A DNA stretch of 64,000 nucleotides from Salibacter halophilus (GCF_008806325.1 NZ_WACR01000011.1:1-64000); one strand, 5' to 3'; counted from the first letter of the stretch, positions 1 to 9,351 are shown. Notes: generated by a model not told the origin, from the letters alone. Translations and numbers: made by a program.

Positions 1-16
1 CGCTTTAAGGGTTTTT

Positions 17-24
17 TATTTTTG
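17..24 (+). promoter_or_regulatory. Bacteroidota -7 box (TATTTTTG)
   Basis: Matches TAnnTTTG. It ends 7 bases before the porin ATG at 32, so the transcript would be nearly leaderless. The -33 region lies outside the window. Confidence 0.4.
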
Positions 25-31
25 TCCAATC

Positions 32-1852
32 ATGAAATGGATTGTCACTATATCTTTATTAGTTTTTTTTCAATCGGTTTTTGGACAAATCGATTTGGAA
101 GAAGAAACAAAAGATCCTCGTGTAGTTGTTTGGGAGGGTGTTAAGTTTAGGCTTGATACTTCTAATGTGGACTCTATTTCATCATTTAAGGAAAGGATTG
201 ATTTTCACAATCCTTATTCATTTAGTTTCAATTCTAACTTTTTCAATTCTTTGAGTTTCCTTGGTTCTCAGAGGATCCATCTTGATAGAGGGTACGATAT
301 GTTTTCTTCGTTATTCTCTGATTATCGTTTTGGATCTGACCAAAAATATTTCAATGTAACAGCTCCTGTAACTCATGCTAACTATTGGATAGGGCCAAAG
401 GAGGAACAAGGGATTGAGGTTTTTCACTCACAAAATATTTCTCCCGGCTTTAATTTGTCTGCTAGATACAGAAATGTTAGTTCAGATGGTGTTTTTCCAA
501 ATCAATCTACTAAAAATACAAGTTTTTCTTTGGGAGGTAATTTCTTTAGTAGATCAGGTAGCTACTTGTTGTTCTTTGATTTTGGTATTGATAATTCTGA
601 GGTTTCACAGAACGGTGGACTATTTGAATCTGATACTGTAGGGACTAGTGAGTTGGAAAGTAATCCTCTTAATAATAATGCTTTAATTGAGAGTGGATAT
701 TTGAATGATAGAGATTTACATTTTAATATTCAACAGTATGCTTTTTTAAAAAATGACTCAACTGGTCATTTTGGTTTTTTGCACTCTGCCAGTTTAGGGC
801 AAAGGAAGAACAGGTTTGTTGATAATAATACAGATTCTGCACATGTCTTAATCTATGACTTATCATCAGAAATTGGTTGGATGACCAGTGAACTGAAATC
901 CAGATCTTATGAAAATAAACTGGGCTTAAGCTATAAGCGTAGAGGACTTGTTTTGGAAGGTGGTTTTGGTTTGTGGGGATCTGAATATGACTATAAATCA
1001 ACTTTTCATGATTCTAGTCTTAATAGGCAATTCTTATTCTTTGATGGAAATTTAAATATATCAGATGATCTAATACTTTCTCTTGGATCTGAATATACTT
1101 TAACGGGTTTCAATAGTGGTGGTTATGAATCATCAGTAAAGGTTAATTATTTCTTTGGTAGTTCAGATAACTGGAATATTGGTGTTCATTCTTCGCTAAC
1201 AGAAAGAATGCCTTCTATCCAGTTTTTATGGTTTGAATCTAACACTTCGATTGGTTGGCGAAATATTGATCTTGAAAAGCCTCGATCATTAAATGTGGGA
1301 GCTTATATAGAGGAGAATAGATGGTTCAGACTTGGTGCAGAATACAATAGAACTGATAATTATTTGTTTTATGATTCTGATGTAAAGATTTCACAGGACG
1401 ACTTAGAGTATTACAAATTATCATTTGAACCGACTATCGATTTGGGTGTTGTAGGTTTTACTTCAAGTTTAAATTATTTCGTTGTTGAATCTAAAAACTC
1501 TATTCGTTTTCCTGAATGGAGAGCTTCTGGTGATTTGTATTATGAGAATGACTTTTTTAAAGATGCTTTAAGACTCAAGACAGGATTGAAAGTGTATTCA
1601 GAAGCAATCTACACTGGTTATGGTTATGCTCCTCTTTACCGATCAGTTTATTTACCTGATGAAACAGAAGATGTAGGAGGCTTTTTGTTCCCTATTGTTT
1701 ATGCAAACTTCACGGTTCAAAATGTGGAGATTTTTGTGAGTGTTTCTAATTTTTATTCAGACATAAATGAGAAAACACCGCATATTGTAGATGGTTATCC
1801 TTTACCTCCATCGGCATTGAGGTTTGGATTGAGCTGGACTTTTTTCAGATGA
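32..1852 (+). CDS. Putative porin (Porin_10-like outer-membrane beta-barrel)
   Basis: 606 residues. Residues 1-19 form a signal peptide ending in FGQ; the rest is rich in alternating aromatic/polar strands and ends in a strand finishing TFFR, as outer-membrane barrels do. The stretch from about residue 108 (NVTAPVTHANY, then a K-E-Q motif, then HSQNISPGFN and ARYRNVSSDG) matches my memory of the Bacteroidota 'putative porin' family (Porin_10). There is no TonB-box or plug domain, so it is not a classical TonB-dependent receptor. Substrate unknown. It stands alone, convergent with the gene that follows. A -7-like box ends only 7 bases before the ATG. Family call is by recall of motifs; transport role is inferred. 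Confidence 0.75.
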   Translation: MKWIVTISLLVFFQSVFGQIDLEEETKDPRVVVWEGVKFRLDTSNVDSISSFKERIDFHNPYSFSFNSNFFNSLSFLGSQRIHLDRGYDMFSSLFSDYRFGSDQKYFNVTAPVTHANYWIGPKEEQGIEVFHSQNISPGFNLSARYRNVSSDGVFPNQSTKNTSFSLGGNFFSRSGSYLLFFDFGIDNSEVSQNGGLFESDTVGTSELESNPLNNNALIESGYLNDRDLHFNIQQYAFLKNDSTGHFGFLHSASLGQRKNRFVDNNTDSAHVLIYDLSSEIGWMTSELKSRSYENKLGLSYKRRGLVLEGGFGLWGSEYDYKSTFHDSSLNRQFLFFDGNLNISDDLILSLGSEYTLTGFNSGGYESSVKVNYFFGSSDNWNIGVHSSLTERMPSIQFLWFESNTSIGWRNIDLEKPRSLNVGAYIEENRWFRLGAEYNRTDNYLFYDSDVKISQDDLEYYKLSFEPTIDLGVVGFTSSLNYFVVESKNSIRFPEWRASGDLYYENDFFKDALRLKTGLKVYSEAIYTGYGYAPLYRSVYLPDETEDVGGFLFPIVYANFTVQNVEIFVSVSNFYSDINEKTPHIVDGYPLPPSALRFGLSWTFFR

Positions 1853-1866
1853 TAACTAGAAACAAT

Positions 1867-3159
1867 TTAAGTCTTTCTCTTTTTCTTTTTAGCAGCTGGA
1901 AACAATACGTTGTTTAAGATCAAGCGGTATCCAGGAGAGTTTGGGTGAAGATCTAAGTCTGTAGGTGGATCTCCAACAAAGTGTTGATAATCCTCTGGAT
2001 CGTGACCTCCATAAAAAGTCCATTGGCCTTTACCGTATTTCCCATGAATATATTTAGCTGTCTTGAGAGCTTTCGTTTCTCCCATTATCAAAACATCAGA
2101 TTTGATTGTCGATTTGTGATAGGCTGTTGTTTGCCCCATGAATCCTTTGATGACATTAGTATGGTTCTGACAGAGCATTGTAGGAACCGGATCCCATTTA
2201 GCTGAGAAATCAAAAAGTGAAAAAATATCCTGCTGTTCTGGTGTTTTATTATGTACCCGCGTGGCGTCAATGGTTGAGTATTCGTACTCGAGTGGATTCA
2301 TCTTCAATTGGTAGTTGTGAAAGGCAAAAGAATTATCAAAGTTGAGTTTTTCCTGAGCATTTGGATCAGCTGGATCGCCATCATACATGTATTCACAGAT
2401 ATCTACATTACTTGCAGCAAGCGCTATGTCATACGAATCAGTACCTGAACACATTGAAAACAGAAAGCCTCCGCCAGCTGTGTATTCCTGAATGTTTTTG
2501 GCAACCTGAAGTTTTAGCTCCGAAACTTTACTGAACCCGAGTTCTTTTGCGTCTTTTTCAGCATCGGCAACTTGTTTTTTGTACCAGGATGCATTTCGGT
2601 AATTGGCATAAAATTTACCGTACTGACCGGTGAAGTCTTCATGGTGCATGTGTAACCAATCGTATTCAGGAAGTTTGTCATTGATCACTTCTTTGTCGTA
2701 GATTTTATCATAAGGAATTTCAGCGTAGGTCAGAACCAGCGTAACTGCATCATCCCAGGGTTGTTTTCCTTTAGGAGTATAGACCGCAATCTTAGGAGCC
2801 TTTTCTAGTCGCATCACATCCATGTTAGCTTCTGGATTGCTGATTTCCTCTTTAATTGATAGCGCTTGAGCATCGGCTATTGTTTGATACGAAACGCCTC
2901 TAATTGTGCATTCACTTTCAATTTCGCTGTAGTATTCGATTAAAAAACTTCCACCTCTGTAGTTTAATAACCAATCAACTTTTGCATTCTTGGTCAGAGC
3001 CCAATAAGCTATCCCGTAAGCTTTAAGGTGATTTTTTTGTGAATCTTCGTCCATAGGAACGAGGATCTTTCTGGCCTGGATCTGACCGAAAAAGAAAATG
3101 CAGAGAATAAATAAAAGCGCAGTTTTAGAAAGGAGCGCTTTCGTTTGAAGAGTAGTCAT
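1867..3159 (-). CDS. Exported protein of the Bacteroidota 'asparagine synthetase B' family
   Basis: About 430 residues from the ATG at 3159, chosen because it is the last ATG before a hydrophobic signal segment (ALLFILCIFFFGQ). Upstream in-frame codons lie deep inside dnaB. The mature start (KILVPMDEDSQKNHLKAYG, then WLLNYRGGSF) is characteristic of a conserved Bacteroidota family commonly labelled asparagine synthetase B. No N-terminal Cys nucleophile glutaminase or ATP-PPase motif is visible, so that label looks unreliable. Later motifs (GGGFLFSMCSGTDSYD; GQWTFYGGHDPEDY) loosely suggest a class-I amidotransferase-like fold, which is inference. The C-terminus is a basic AAKKKKRKT tail. It overlaps the 3' end of dnaB by 35 bases and is probably co-transcribed with it. 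True function unknown. Confidence 0.7.
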   Translation of the reverse strand: MTTLQTKALLSKTALLFILCIFFFGQIQARKILVPMDEDSQKNHLKAYGIAYWALTKNAKVDWLLNYRGGSFLIEYYSEIESECTIRGVSYQTIADAQALSIKEEISNPEANMDVMRLEKAPKIAVYTPKGKQPWDDAVTLVLTYAEIPYDKIYDKEVINDKLPEYDWLHMHHEDFTGQYGKFYANYRNASWYKKQVADAEKDAKELGFSKVSELKLQVAKNIQEYTAGGGFLFSMCSGTDSYDIALAASNVDICEYMYDGDPADPNAQEKLNFDNSFAFHNYQLKMNPLEYEYSTIDATRVHNKTPEQQDIFSLFDFSAKWDPVPTMLCQNHTNVIKGFMGQTTAYHKSTIKSDVLIMGETKALKTAKYIHGKYGKGQWTFYGGHDPEDYQHFVGDPPTDLDLHPNSPGYRLILNNVLFPAAKKKKRKT

Positions 3160-4657
3160 CGTTTTCAAGATCATCCATTCGGCTTTTTCTGATTTGTGTT
3201 GTATTGCCAAATTCGTCAGATGTTGGCATTTCGCCACTGTTGAAGTGGAATTCATCACTGGTTTCTAAGTTGGCGAATTTTGCCAGATTAGCAATGAACT
3301 TCAGGTGAATATTTTCGAGCGCACCATTACGGTGTTTTGCGATGATAATCTCACCCATTCCTTCAACACTTTCGCCCGCTTCATCAGTTGTGATGCCGTA
3401 ATATTCTGGTCTGTAAATGAACATTACCATATCAGCATCCTGCTCAATTGCACCTGATTCACGAAGGTCAGAAAGTTGTGGTTTTTTGTCACCACCTCTT
3501 GTTTCAACAGCACGACTCAACTGAGATAGTGCTATAATTGGAACATTCAGTTCTTTAGCAATACTTTTTACAGAACGTGAAATGGTTGATATTTCTTGCT
3601 CACGATTTCCTTTTTCTCCACCTGCTGTCATAAGCTGGAGGTAGTCAATGATGACCATTTGGATATCATGCTGAGCTTTGAGTCTTCTGCATTTTGCTCT
3701 CAATTCAAAAACAGATAGAGCAGGTGTGTCATCAATGAAAATAGGGGCATCAGCTAATTTACCAATTTTAGCGTGAAGCTGCTGCCACTCATGATCTTGA
3801 AGTTGTCCTTTTTTGAGTTTTTCAGCCGATAGTTCCGTTTCAGATGCAATTAACCTGTTAACTAACTGAAGTGAGGACATTTCAAGTGAGAATACTGCAA
3901 CAGGGTGGTTAAACTCAACAGCAGTGTTTCTTGCAAGCGATAGCACAAAGGCTGTTTTACCCATACCCGGTCGAGCTGCAAGTACGACCATATCTGATGG
4001 TTGAAAGCCGCTGGTTACTCGATCAAGGTCGTGGAATCCGGTTGGAATACCACTCACACCATCAGTCTTATGACTGAGATCTTCAACTTGCTTAATTGCT
4101 TGCTGGATCAACTCAGTCATAGAATCGTAATTCTTTCTGATATTACCTTCAGCAACCTTGAATAGGCTTGACTCAGCTTTATCCAAAAGATCGAAAACAT
4201 CAGTCGTTTCATCGTAAGCATCTTTGATCGTTTCAGATGAAATACGAATCAATTCACGCTGAATGTGCTTTTGGGAAATGATACGAGCATGGAACTCAAT
4301 GTTTGCAGCTGAAGCAACTCTGTTAGTTAGCTGTGAGATGTAATAAGGCCCTCCTACTAATTCCAGTTCACCATTTGTTCTCAACTGTTCAGTTACAGTT
4401 AAAATGTCAATTGGCTTTGACTCTGCAAAAAGTGTGAGAATTGCACCATAAATCTTTTGGTGAACCTCTTTGTAGAATGACTCTTTAGAAAGTACATCAA
4501 TAACATCATTGACAGCTTCCTTTTCAAGCATCAATGCACCCAGTACAGCCTCTTCAAGATCGACAGCCTGTGGTGGCATTTTTCCCGGCTCAAAGGCTTG
4601 CGGGAGAGATGAAGTATCGATCTTTTTTTTGCGGTTTTGTGCTGAGCTTTCTGCCAT
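3125..4657 (-). CDS. dnaB: Replicative DNA helicase DnaB
   Basis: 510 residues, normal length. The hexameric helicase unwinds DNA at the replication fork. The N-terminal primase-interacting domain starts near residue 30 (PPQAVDLEEAVLGA). The RecA-like domain carries Walker A at about 217-226 (AARPGMGKTA), Walker B VIIDYLQLM and the switch motif near SQLSRAVETR. There is no intein at the usual P-loop site. The C-terminus is an acidic tail (DDLENDDYSSNE). The gene sits 15 bases downstream of accA and overlaps the next gene by 35 bases, suggesting an accA-dnaB-exported-protein operon. Confidence 0.97.
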   Translation of the reverse strand: MAESSAQNRKKKIDTSSLPQAFEPGKMPPQAVDLEEAVLGALMLEKEAVNDVIDVLSKESFYKEVHQKIYGAILTLFAESKPIDILTVTEQLRTNGELELVGGPYYISQLTNRVASAANIEFHARIISQKHIQRELIRISSETIKDAYDETTDVFDLLDKAESSLFKVAEGNIRKNYDSMTELIQQAIKQVEDLSHKTDGVSGIPTGFHDLDRVTSGFQPSDMVVLAARPGMGKTAFVLSLARNTAVEFNHPVAVFSLEMSSLQLVNRLIASETELSAEKLKKGQLQDHEWQQLHAKIGKLADAPIFIDDTPALSVFELRAKCRRLKAQHDIQMVIIDYLQLMTAGGEKGNREQEISTISRSVKSIAKELNVPIIALSQLSRAVETRGGDKKPQLSDLRESGAIEQDADMVMFIYRPEYYGITTDEAGESVEGMGEIIIAKHRNGALENIHLKFIANLAKFANLETSDEFHFNSGEMPTSDEFGNTTQIRKSRMDDLENDDYSSNESAPF

Positions 4658-4672
4658 TTCCTGTACTCCTGA

Positions 4673-5662
4673 TTATTGTTTAGCTGTTGTTTTCGTTTTC
4701 TTAGCTGGTTCTTTGTATGCACCCATTGAGCAGAATTTTTCAATTCTGTGCTCTATTCTATCTTCAGATGAAGAGCTTTCAAGAGCCTTAATGTGCTTTT
4801 TGATTTCCTTTTTTACGTTTCCGAAAATGGTTTCTCTATCACTGTGAGCACCTCCGGGAGGCTCCTTGATGATTCCGTCAATGAGCTTATTTTTAAGCAT
4901 GTCCTTGGCGGTAAGTTTCAATGCATTCGCTGCAATTTCTTTTTGCTCCCAACTTCTCCATAAGATTGAGGAACAAGATTCCGGTGAGATCACCGAATAC
5001 CAAGTATTTTCAAGCATAAGAACTTTATCACCGATGCCAATTCCAAGCGCTCCACCTGAAGCACCTTCACCTATTACTATACAGACAACAGGAACTTTAA
5101 GTTGCGTCATCTCCATAAGATTTCTCGCAATAGCTTCACCCTGACCTCTTTCTTCAGCCTCCAAACCTGGATATGCACCAGGAGTATCGATGAAAGTGAT
5201 TACGGGCTTGTTGAATTTTTCTGCTAGCTTCATCAACCTGAGTGCTTTTCGGTATCCTTCAGGGTTTGCCATACCAAAATTGCGGTACTGACGCATCTTG
5301 GTATTGATCCCTTTTTGATGTCCGATGAACATGTAAGTCTTTCCGTTGATTGAACCAAATCCACCTACAATCGCTTTGTCATCTTTGACATTTCTGTCAC
5401 CGTGAAGTTCGATGAAATCTCCGTCAGTGATATGCTCAATGTAATCAAGTGTGTAAGGTCTATCAGGATGACGAGACACCTGAACACGTTGCCAGGGAGT
5501 TAATCCTGAGTAGATTTCCTTTTTGGTATCGAGGATTTTGTTTTCTAAATCCTTAATGGTTTTTGAAGTATCGACTTTACTCTTTTCTTCAATGTCCCTG
5601 GCTCTATCGAGTTGTTCGTAGAGCTCTCTTATAGGTTCTTCAAAATCAAGATAAGTTGGCAT
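4673..5662 (-). CDS. accA: Acetyl-CoA carboxylase carboxyltransferase subunit alpha
   Basis: About 329 residues from the ATG at 5662; a GTG three codons earlier is less likely. AccA forms the carboxyltransferase with AccD and moves CO2 from carboxybiotin to acetyl-CoA to make malonyl-CoA. The N-terminal [15 protein letters not shown] helix, [11 protein letters not shown], the oxyanion-type loop [23 protein letters not shown] and [12 protein letters not shown] are all classic AccA. A Lys/Thr-rich tail (KKTKTTAKQ) extends a little beyond the usual end. accD is not in the window. Leads the run accA-dnaB. Confidence 0.97.
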   Translation of the reverse strand: MPTYLDFEEPIRELYEQLDRARDIEEKSKVDTSKTIKDLENKILDTKKEIYSGLTPWQRVQVSRHPDRPYTLDYIEHITDGDFIELHGDRNVKDDKAIVGGFGSINGKTYMFIGHQKGINTKMRQYRNFGMANPEGYRKALRLMKLAEKFNKPVITFIDTPGAYPGLEAEERGQGEAIARNLMEMTQLKVPVVCIVIGEGASGGALGIGIGDKVLMLENTWYSVISPESCSSILWRSWEQKEIAANALKLTAKDMLKNKLIDGIIKEPPGGAHSDRETIFGNVKKEIKKHIKALESSSSEDRIEHRIEKFCSMGAYKEPAKKTKTTAKQ

Positions 5663-5726
5663 AGGCACCAATTTGTTTATTCTCGAAGTTATAAATATTA
5701 ATGCTTGATCGTAATTTCAAGTTCAA

Positions 5727-5766
5727 AAAAATAAGGTCGCGAACCTACTGACTCGCACCCTATTTT
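5727..5766 (-). terminator. Probable intrinsic terminator of tgt
   Basis: Imperfect hairpin: 5727-5741 pairs with 5753-5766 (about 13 pairs, one A/C mismatch, one bulge). Read on the reverse strand it is followed by seven T. It lies between the tgt stop and the accA start. Confidence 0.5.
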
Positions 5767-5778
5767 ACAAGTTAAATT

Positions 5779-6909
5779 TTACAATCGGTTTTCTAAGTTC
5801 TTAACAACTTTGTTTTTCCATTCGGAATATTCACCGCTCATGATTTTCTCTCGAGCGGTTTTGACCAAATTTAGGTAAAAACCAATGTTGTGCACTGATG
5901 CAATTTGAGCTCCAAGGTACTCTTTTGTTTTCATCAAATGGCGTAAATATGCTTTAGAATAGTCGTGATCTACATAAGTCGTACCTGCAGGGTCAACCGG
6001 AGTGTAATCATTTTTCCATTTTTCATTTTTAATGTTGATGATTCCATCCCACGTGAAGAGTAGTCCATGACGTGCATTCCTTGTTGGCATAACACAATCA
6101 AACATATCAACGCCTCTTTCAATCCCTTCCAAGATATTTGCTGGTGTTCCAACTCCCATCAGATAACGGGGCTTTTCTTTCGGTAAAATATCGCAAACAA
6201 GCTCAGTCATCTTGTACATTTCTTCAGCAGGTTCACCAACAGATAGTCCGCCAATGGCGTTACCTTCAGCTTCATGACTGGCGATTTCCTCAGCAGATTG
6301 CTTTCTCAAGTCTTCATACGTACTTCCCTGAACTATTGGGAACAAAGCTTGATTGTAGTCGTAAACCGGCTCTGACCGTTGAAATTCATCAAGACATCTT
6401 TTTAGCCATCTATGCGTCATGTGCATTGACTTTTTGGCGTAATCATAATCGCATGGATAAGGAGTGCATTCGTCAAATGCCATGATGATATCAGCTCCAA
6501 TTGTGCGCTGAATTAGAGTGACATTTTCAGGTGAAAAGAAGTGGCGTGTTCCATCAATATGAGATTTGAAAGTGACGCCTTCTTCAGTGATTTTTCTCTG
6601 ATTTGAAAGCGAATAAACCTGATATCCGCCACTGTCAGTAAGCATTGGTTTATTCCAACCAATGAATTTTTGCAATCCGCCAGCTTGTTTAATGATATCG
6701 AGGCCCGGTCTCAAAAAAAGATGGTACGTATTGCCTAATATAATTTGGCTTTCAATGTCTTCTTTTAATTCGCGTTGATGAATTGTTTTTACTGATCCCA
6801 CAGTGCCCACGGGCATAAAAATGGGTGTCTGAATTTTGCCGTGATCAGTGGTGATTTCACCTGCACGAGCATTTGATTTAGGATCAGTTTTGTTTAATGT
6901 AAAATCCAT
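5779..6909 (-). CDS. tgt: tRNA-guanine transglycosylase (queuine tRNA-ribosyltransferase)
   Basis: 376 residues. It exchanges G34 of GUN-anticodon tRNAs for the preQ1 base in queuosine synthesis. Seen: N-terminal PIFMPVGTVGSVKTI, TDSGGYQVYS with Asp92, GGLSVGEP, and the nucleophile region FDCVMPTRNARHG with Asp271. Odd: the structural zinc site of the bacterial enzyme (CxCxxC...H) has lost all three cysteines. The aligned positions are Gly309, Thr311 and Asp314, while the final His340 (ASVHNIGFY) and surrounding residues (DYSKAYLRHL) remain. I believe this loss occurs in other Flavobacteria. A -7 box lies upstream. It ends before a hairpin terminator, so is probably monocistronic. Confidence 0.95.
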   Translation of the reverse strand: MDFTLNKTDPKSNARAGEITTDHGKIQTPIFMPVGTVGSVKTIHQRELKEDIESQIILGNTYHLFLRPGLDIIKQAGGLQKFIGWNKPMLTDSGGYQVYSLSNQRKITEEGVTFKSHIDGTRHFFSPENVTLIQRTIGADIIMAFDECTPYPCDYDYAKKSMHMTHRWLKRCLDEFQRSEPVYDYNQALFPIVQGSTYEDLRKQSAEEIASHEAEGNAIGGLSVGEPAEEMYKMTELVCDILPKEKPRYLMGVGTPANILEGIERGVDMFDCVMPTRNARHGLLFTWDGIINIKNEKWKNDYTPVDPAGTTYVDHDYSKAYLRHLMKTKEYLGAQIASVHNIGFYLNLVKTAREKIMSGEYSEWKNKVVKNLENRL

Positions 6910-6928
6910 GCTTGAAAAAATTGGCGCT

Positions 6929-6936
6929 CAAAAGTA
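6929..6936 (-). promoter_or_regulatory. -7 box for tgt
   Basis: Reverse-strand TACTTTTG (TAnnTTTG), 19 bases before the tgt start. No good -33 TTTG at the usual spacing. Confidence 0.4.
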
Positions 6937-6966
6937 CAATTCTCTCCATCAATTCAGCGGTTATCC

Positions 6967-6974
6967 TACTTTTG
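6967..6974 (+). promoter_or_regulatory. -7 box abutting the glycosyltransferase start
   Basis: TACTTTTG ends only 6 bases before the ATG at 6981, pointing to a leaderless or near-leaderless mRNA. No convincing -33 element. Confidence 0.4.
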
Positions 6975-6980
6975 AAACCC

Positions 6981-8114
6981 ATGACAGAAAAACATCTTCA
7001 AATTATATTTTTCGTTTTTACAGCCTTAATAGTACTGCAACTGCTTTATACGGTGCTTGTTCAAATGCGTTTTATTTTTCGGGTTAAGAAAGAAAAAAAA
7101 CAAGATTTACCGTTACGGTCAGAGCCTGTCTCGGTTGTCATTGCTGCCCGAAACGAGGAGTCAAACCTCAGGGAGAATTTACCCGCTATTTTGTCTCAAA
7201 ACCACCCCAATTACGAGGTGGTTGTTGTGAACGACAGATCAAATGATGATACTGCTCTTGTGTTGAGAGAGTTTGAACGACAGGTAAACCACCTGAAGGT
7301 GTGTAAAATTGAAGACGATAGAAAAGGTGAATGGGGAAAGAAATACGCACTAACGATTGGATTGAAAGCAGCAAAGTATGATAGGGTTGTGCTTACTGAT
7401 GCTGACTGTAAACCGGCTTCTGATTCCTGGTTGCAGAGGATGAGTTTGGATCTGACCGAAAAGCAAATTGCTCTAGGTATTTCGCCACTACTTTCTAATG
7501 GTAGTTTTTGGGGCAGGTTTATGGAAGTGGATGCGCTCAAAATTGCTTTACAATACACTACTTTGGCAATGTGTGGATTGCCTTACATGGGTGTTGGGCG
7601 AAATATTGCTTATCGTAAGGGGTTGTTTTTCAGAAAAAAAGGATTTTCGAAACATATGCACCTGTCATCAGGAGATGATGACTTATTTGTGAATGAAGCT
7701 GCTAATGCTAAAAACACTGCCGTTGTGACACATCCCGATGGTTTCACCTTTTCCAAAACAGCACGAAACCTGAAACATTTTATTAATCAAAAGAGGCGAC
7801 ACGTCTCAACTTCGCCTCATTATCGCTTTAACACTAAATTAACGCTTTTAAGTCTGTCATTTAGTCAATATATAGTGTTTGGTCTATTTGTTGTGCTATT
7901 AATCACTGAAACTCACATAGAACTAGTATTACCTTTGTTTTTTGTGAGATATTTAACAGAACAAGTACAATGGATTACTTGTTGTAGTGTTATAAAAATG
8001 AAGAAATTAGCTCCATACAAAATTATATACGATATAATTTCTCCATTTGTTTATGGATACATTGGAGCTACAGAATTAAAGAATAGGAGTACAGCATGGA
8101 AAAGAAAGATGTAA
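6981..8114 (+). CDS. Membrane glycosyltransferase, family 2
   Basis: About 377 residues from the ATG at 6981. The longer frame to 6912 begins with TTG inside the tgt promoter and is unlikely. Domains: an N-terminal transmembrane helix (FFVFTALIVLQLLYTVL), a GT-A fold with VSVVIAARNEESNL, VVVVNDRSNDDT and the metal-binding LTDADCKP, a GDDDLFVNEA acceptor motif, then a basic QKRRHVS motif before C-terminal transmembrane segments. This resembles processive GT2 enzymes, but the exact sugar is unknown. It overlaps the next gene, an ECF sigma factor, by 19 bases, so the two should be co-transcribed. Confidence 0.85.
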   Translation: MTEKHLQIIFFVFTALIVLQLLYTVLVQMRFIFRVKKEKKQDLPLRSEPVSVVIAARNEESNLRENLPAILSQNHPNYEVVVVNDRSNDDTALVLREFERQVNHLKVCKIEDDRKGEWGKKYALTIGLKAAKYDRVVLTDADCKPASDSWLQRMSLDLTEKQIALGISPLLSNGSFWGRFMEVDALKIALQYTTLAMCGLPYMGVGRNIAYRKGLFFRKKGFSKHMHLSSGDDDLFVNEAANAKNTAVVTHPDGFTFSKTARNLKHFINQKRRHVSTSPHYRFNTKLTLLSLSFSQYIVFGLFVVLLITETHIELVLPLFFVRYLTEQVQWITCCSVIKMKKLAPYKIIYDIISPFVYGYIGATELKNRSTAWKRKM

Positions 8115-8704
8115 AGCATTTAAATACGAAGGCAAGAGCAGACTGGGAACTTATACAAAAAGCTAAAGACGGTGATGAAATGGCTTACGATCAATTGATG
8201 AGTAAGTATTATCACCATGTATATATGGAAGTTTTGTCCAGAGTTAAACGTGATGAAGTTGCACGAGATTTAGCTATAGAGGCTCTGACTAAAGCATTTA
8301 CTCAATTGCATACTTACGAACCCAGGTTTGCATTTAGCACGTGGTTAAAACGTGTTACTGTTAACCATACAATTGACTATTTGCGTAAAAAGCAACTCAA
8401 TACAACTTCGATTGACGAGGTGATTAAAAATGAAGATGGAGAAATGAGTATCCAAATTGAATCTTCTGCTTTAACCCCTCAACAACAGTTTGAAAAAAGC
8501 CAGCGTATTGATATTGTACGTAATTATGTATCTAAACTAAAAGATGCTTATCGCAGTTTGATCGAGTTGCGTTATTTCAATGAGTTATCATATGAGGAAA
8601 TAGCTCAACAACTCGGTATTCCGCTCGGTACAGTTAAAGCAAGATTGCACCGTGCTAAAGGAATGCTTAATCAAATGATGGTAGGTTCAAGACACACGAT
8701 ATAA
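8096..8704 (+). CDS. RNA polymerase sigma factor, ECF-type sigma-70
   Basis: 202 residues. Region 2 spans about 20-100 (DGDEMAYDQLMSKYYHHVY; FSTWLKRVTVNHTIDYLRKK). Region 4 spans about 140-195 (LKDAYRSLIELRYFNELSYEEIAQQLGIPLGTVKARLHRAKG). There is no neighbouring anti-sigma gene: upstream is a GT2 enzyme overlapping by 19 bases, downstream is rsmG after 17 bases. It could be one of the stand-alone ECF sigmas common in Bacteroidota. Target promoters unknown. Confidence 0.92.
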   Translation: MEKKDVKHLNTKARADWELIQKAKDGDEMAYDQLMSKYYHHVYMEVLSRVKRDEVARDLAIEALTKAFTQLHTYEPRFAFSTWLKRVTVNHTIDYLRKKQLNTTSIDEVIKNEDGEMSIQIESSALTPQQQFEKSQRIDIVRNYVSKLKDAYRSLIELRYFNELSYEEIAQQLGIPLGTVKARLHRAKGMLNQMMVGSRHTI

Positions 8705-8709
8705 TCAAT

Positions 8710-8717
8710 TACTTTTG
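8710..8717 (+). promoter_or_regulatory. -7 box abutting rsmG
   Basis: TACTTTTG in the 17-base gap between the sigma gene and rsmG, ending 4 bases before the ATG at 8722. If used, rsmG has a leaderless transcript. Confidence 0.4.
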
Positions 8718-8721
8718 CGGC

Positions 8722-9351
8722 ATGAACGTTGCAGAATTAATTGAAAAATATTTTGAGTTAAATGATGAAGAGCGACTTAGGTTTCAAATACTTGAGTCGC
8801 TCTACTTGTTTTGGAACGATCAGATCAATGTTATTTCCAGAAAAGATACTGATCAACTTTACGAGCGTCACGTATTGCATTCGCTTGGGATAGCGAATTT
8901 TATTCAGTTTCAACCCGGAACGAAAGTTTTAGATATTGGTACTGGAGGTGGTTTCCCGGGAATCCCATTGGCAATTATGTTTCCTGATGTTCAGTTTACA
9001 CTAGTCGATAGTATTGGTAAGAAAATAAAAGTGGTCAATGCCGTTAAAGATGAGTTAGGTCTTGAAAATGTAACGGCTCATCATCAACGTGCTGAGAAGG
9101 TAAAAGGTAAGTTCGACTTTGTGGTAAGTAGAGCGGTTACAAAACTCAAACCGCAGTGGAGCTGGATCAATAAAAAGATATCTGCTGAATCATTCAATAT
9201 CCTACCTAACGGATTTATCGGCCTCAAGGGAGGTGATCTTACAGATGAAGTAGAAGAGATGCACCTCGATGTTGAGGAAGTTCCACTTTCAGAGTTTTTT
9301 GAAGAATCCTTCTTTGAAACCAAGAAAATAGTTTACGTTGCTAAGCCTTAA
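8722..9351 (+). CDS. rsmG: 16S rRNA (guanine-527-N7)-methyltransferase RsmG
   Basis: 209 residues, normal length. SAM-dependent methylation of G527 in the 16S 530 loop. Seen: N-terminal WNDQINVISRKDTDQLYERHVLHSL, SAM motif VLDIGTGGGFPGIPLAI, and motif VVSRAVTKL. Its 3' end overlaps the stop of the convergent ABC exporter by 4 bases. Confidence 0.96.
   Translation: MNVAELIEKYFELNDEERLRFQILESLYLFWNDQINVISRKDTDQLYERHVLHSLGIANFIQFQPGTKVLDIGTGGGFPGIPLAIMFPDVQFTLVDSIGKKIKVVNAVKDELGLENVTAHHQRAEKVKGKFDFVVSRAVTKLKPQWSWINKKISAESFNILPNGFIGLKGGDLTDEVEEMHLDVEEVPLSEFFEESFFETKKIVYVAKP

Noticed and set aside
3160-3258. Longer N-terminus of the exported protein downstream of dnaB
   Set aside because: It would lie deep in dnaB and put about 30 polar residues ahead of a good signal peptide.
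6912-6980. Longer N-terminus of the GT2 enzyme
   Set aside because: Begins with TTG, overlaps the tgt promoter, and adds nothing recognisable; the ATG at 6981 fits the membrane helix and -7 box.
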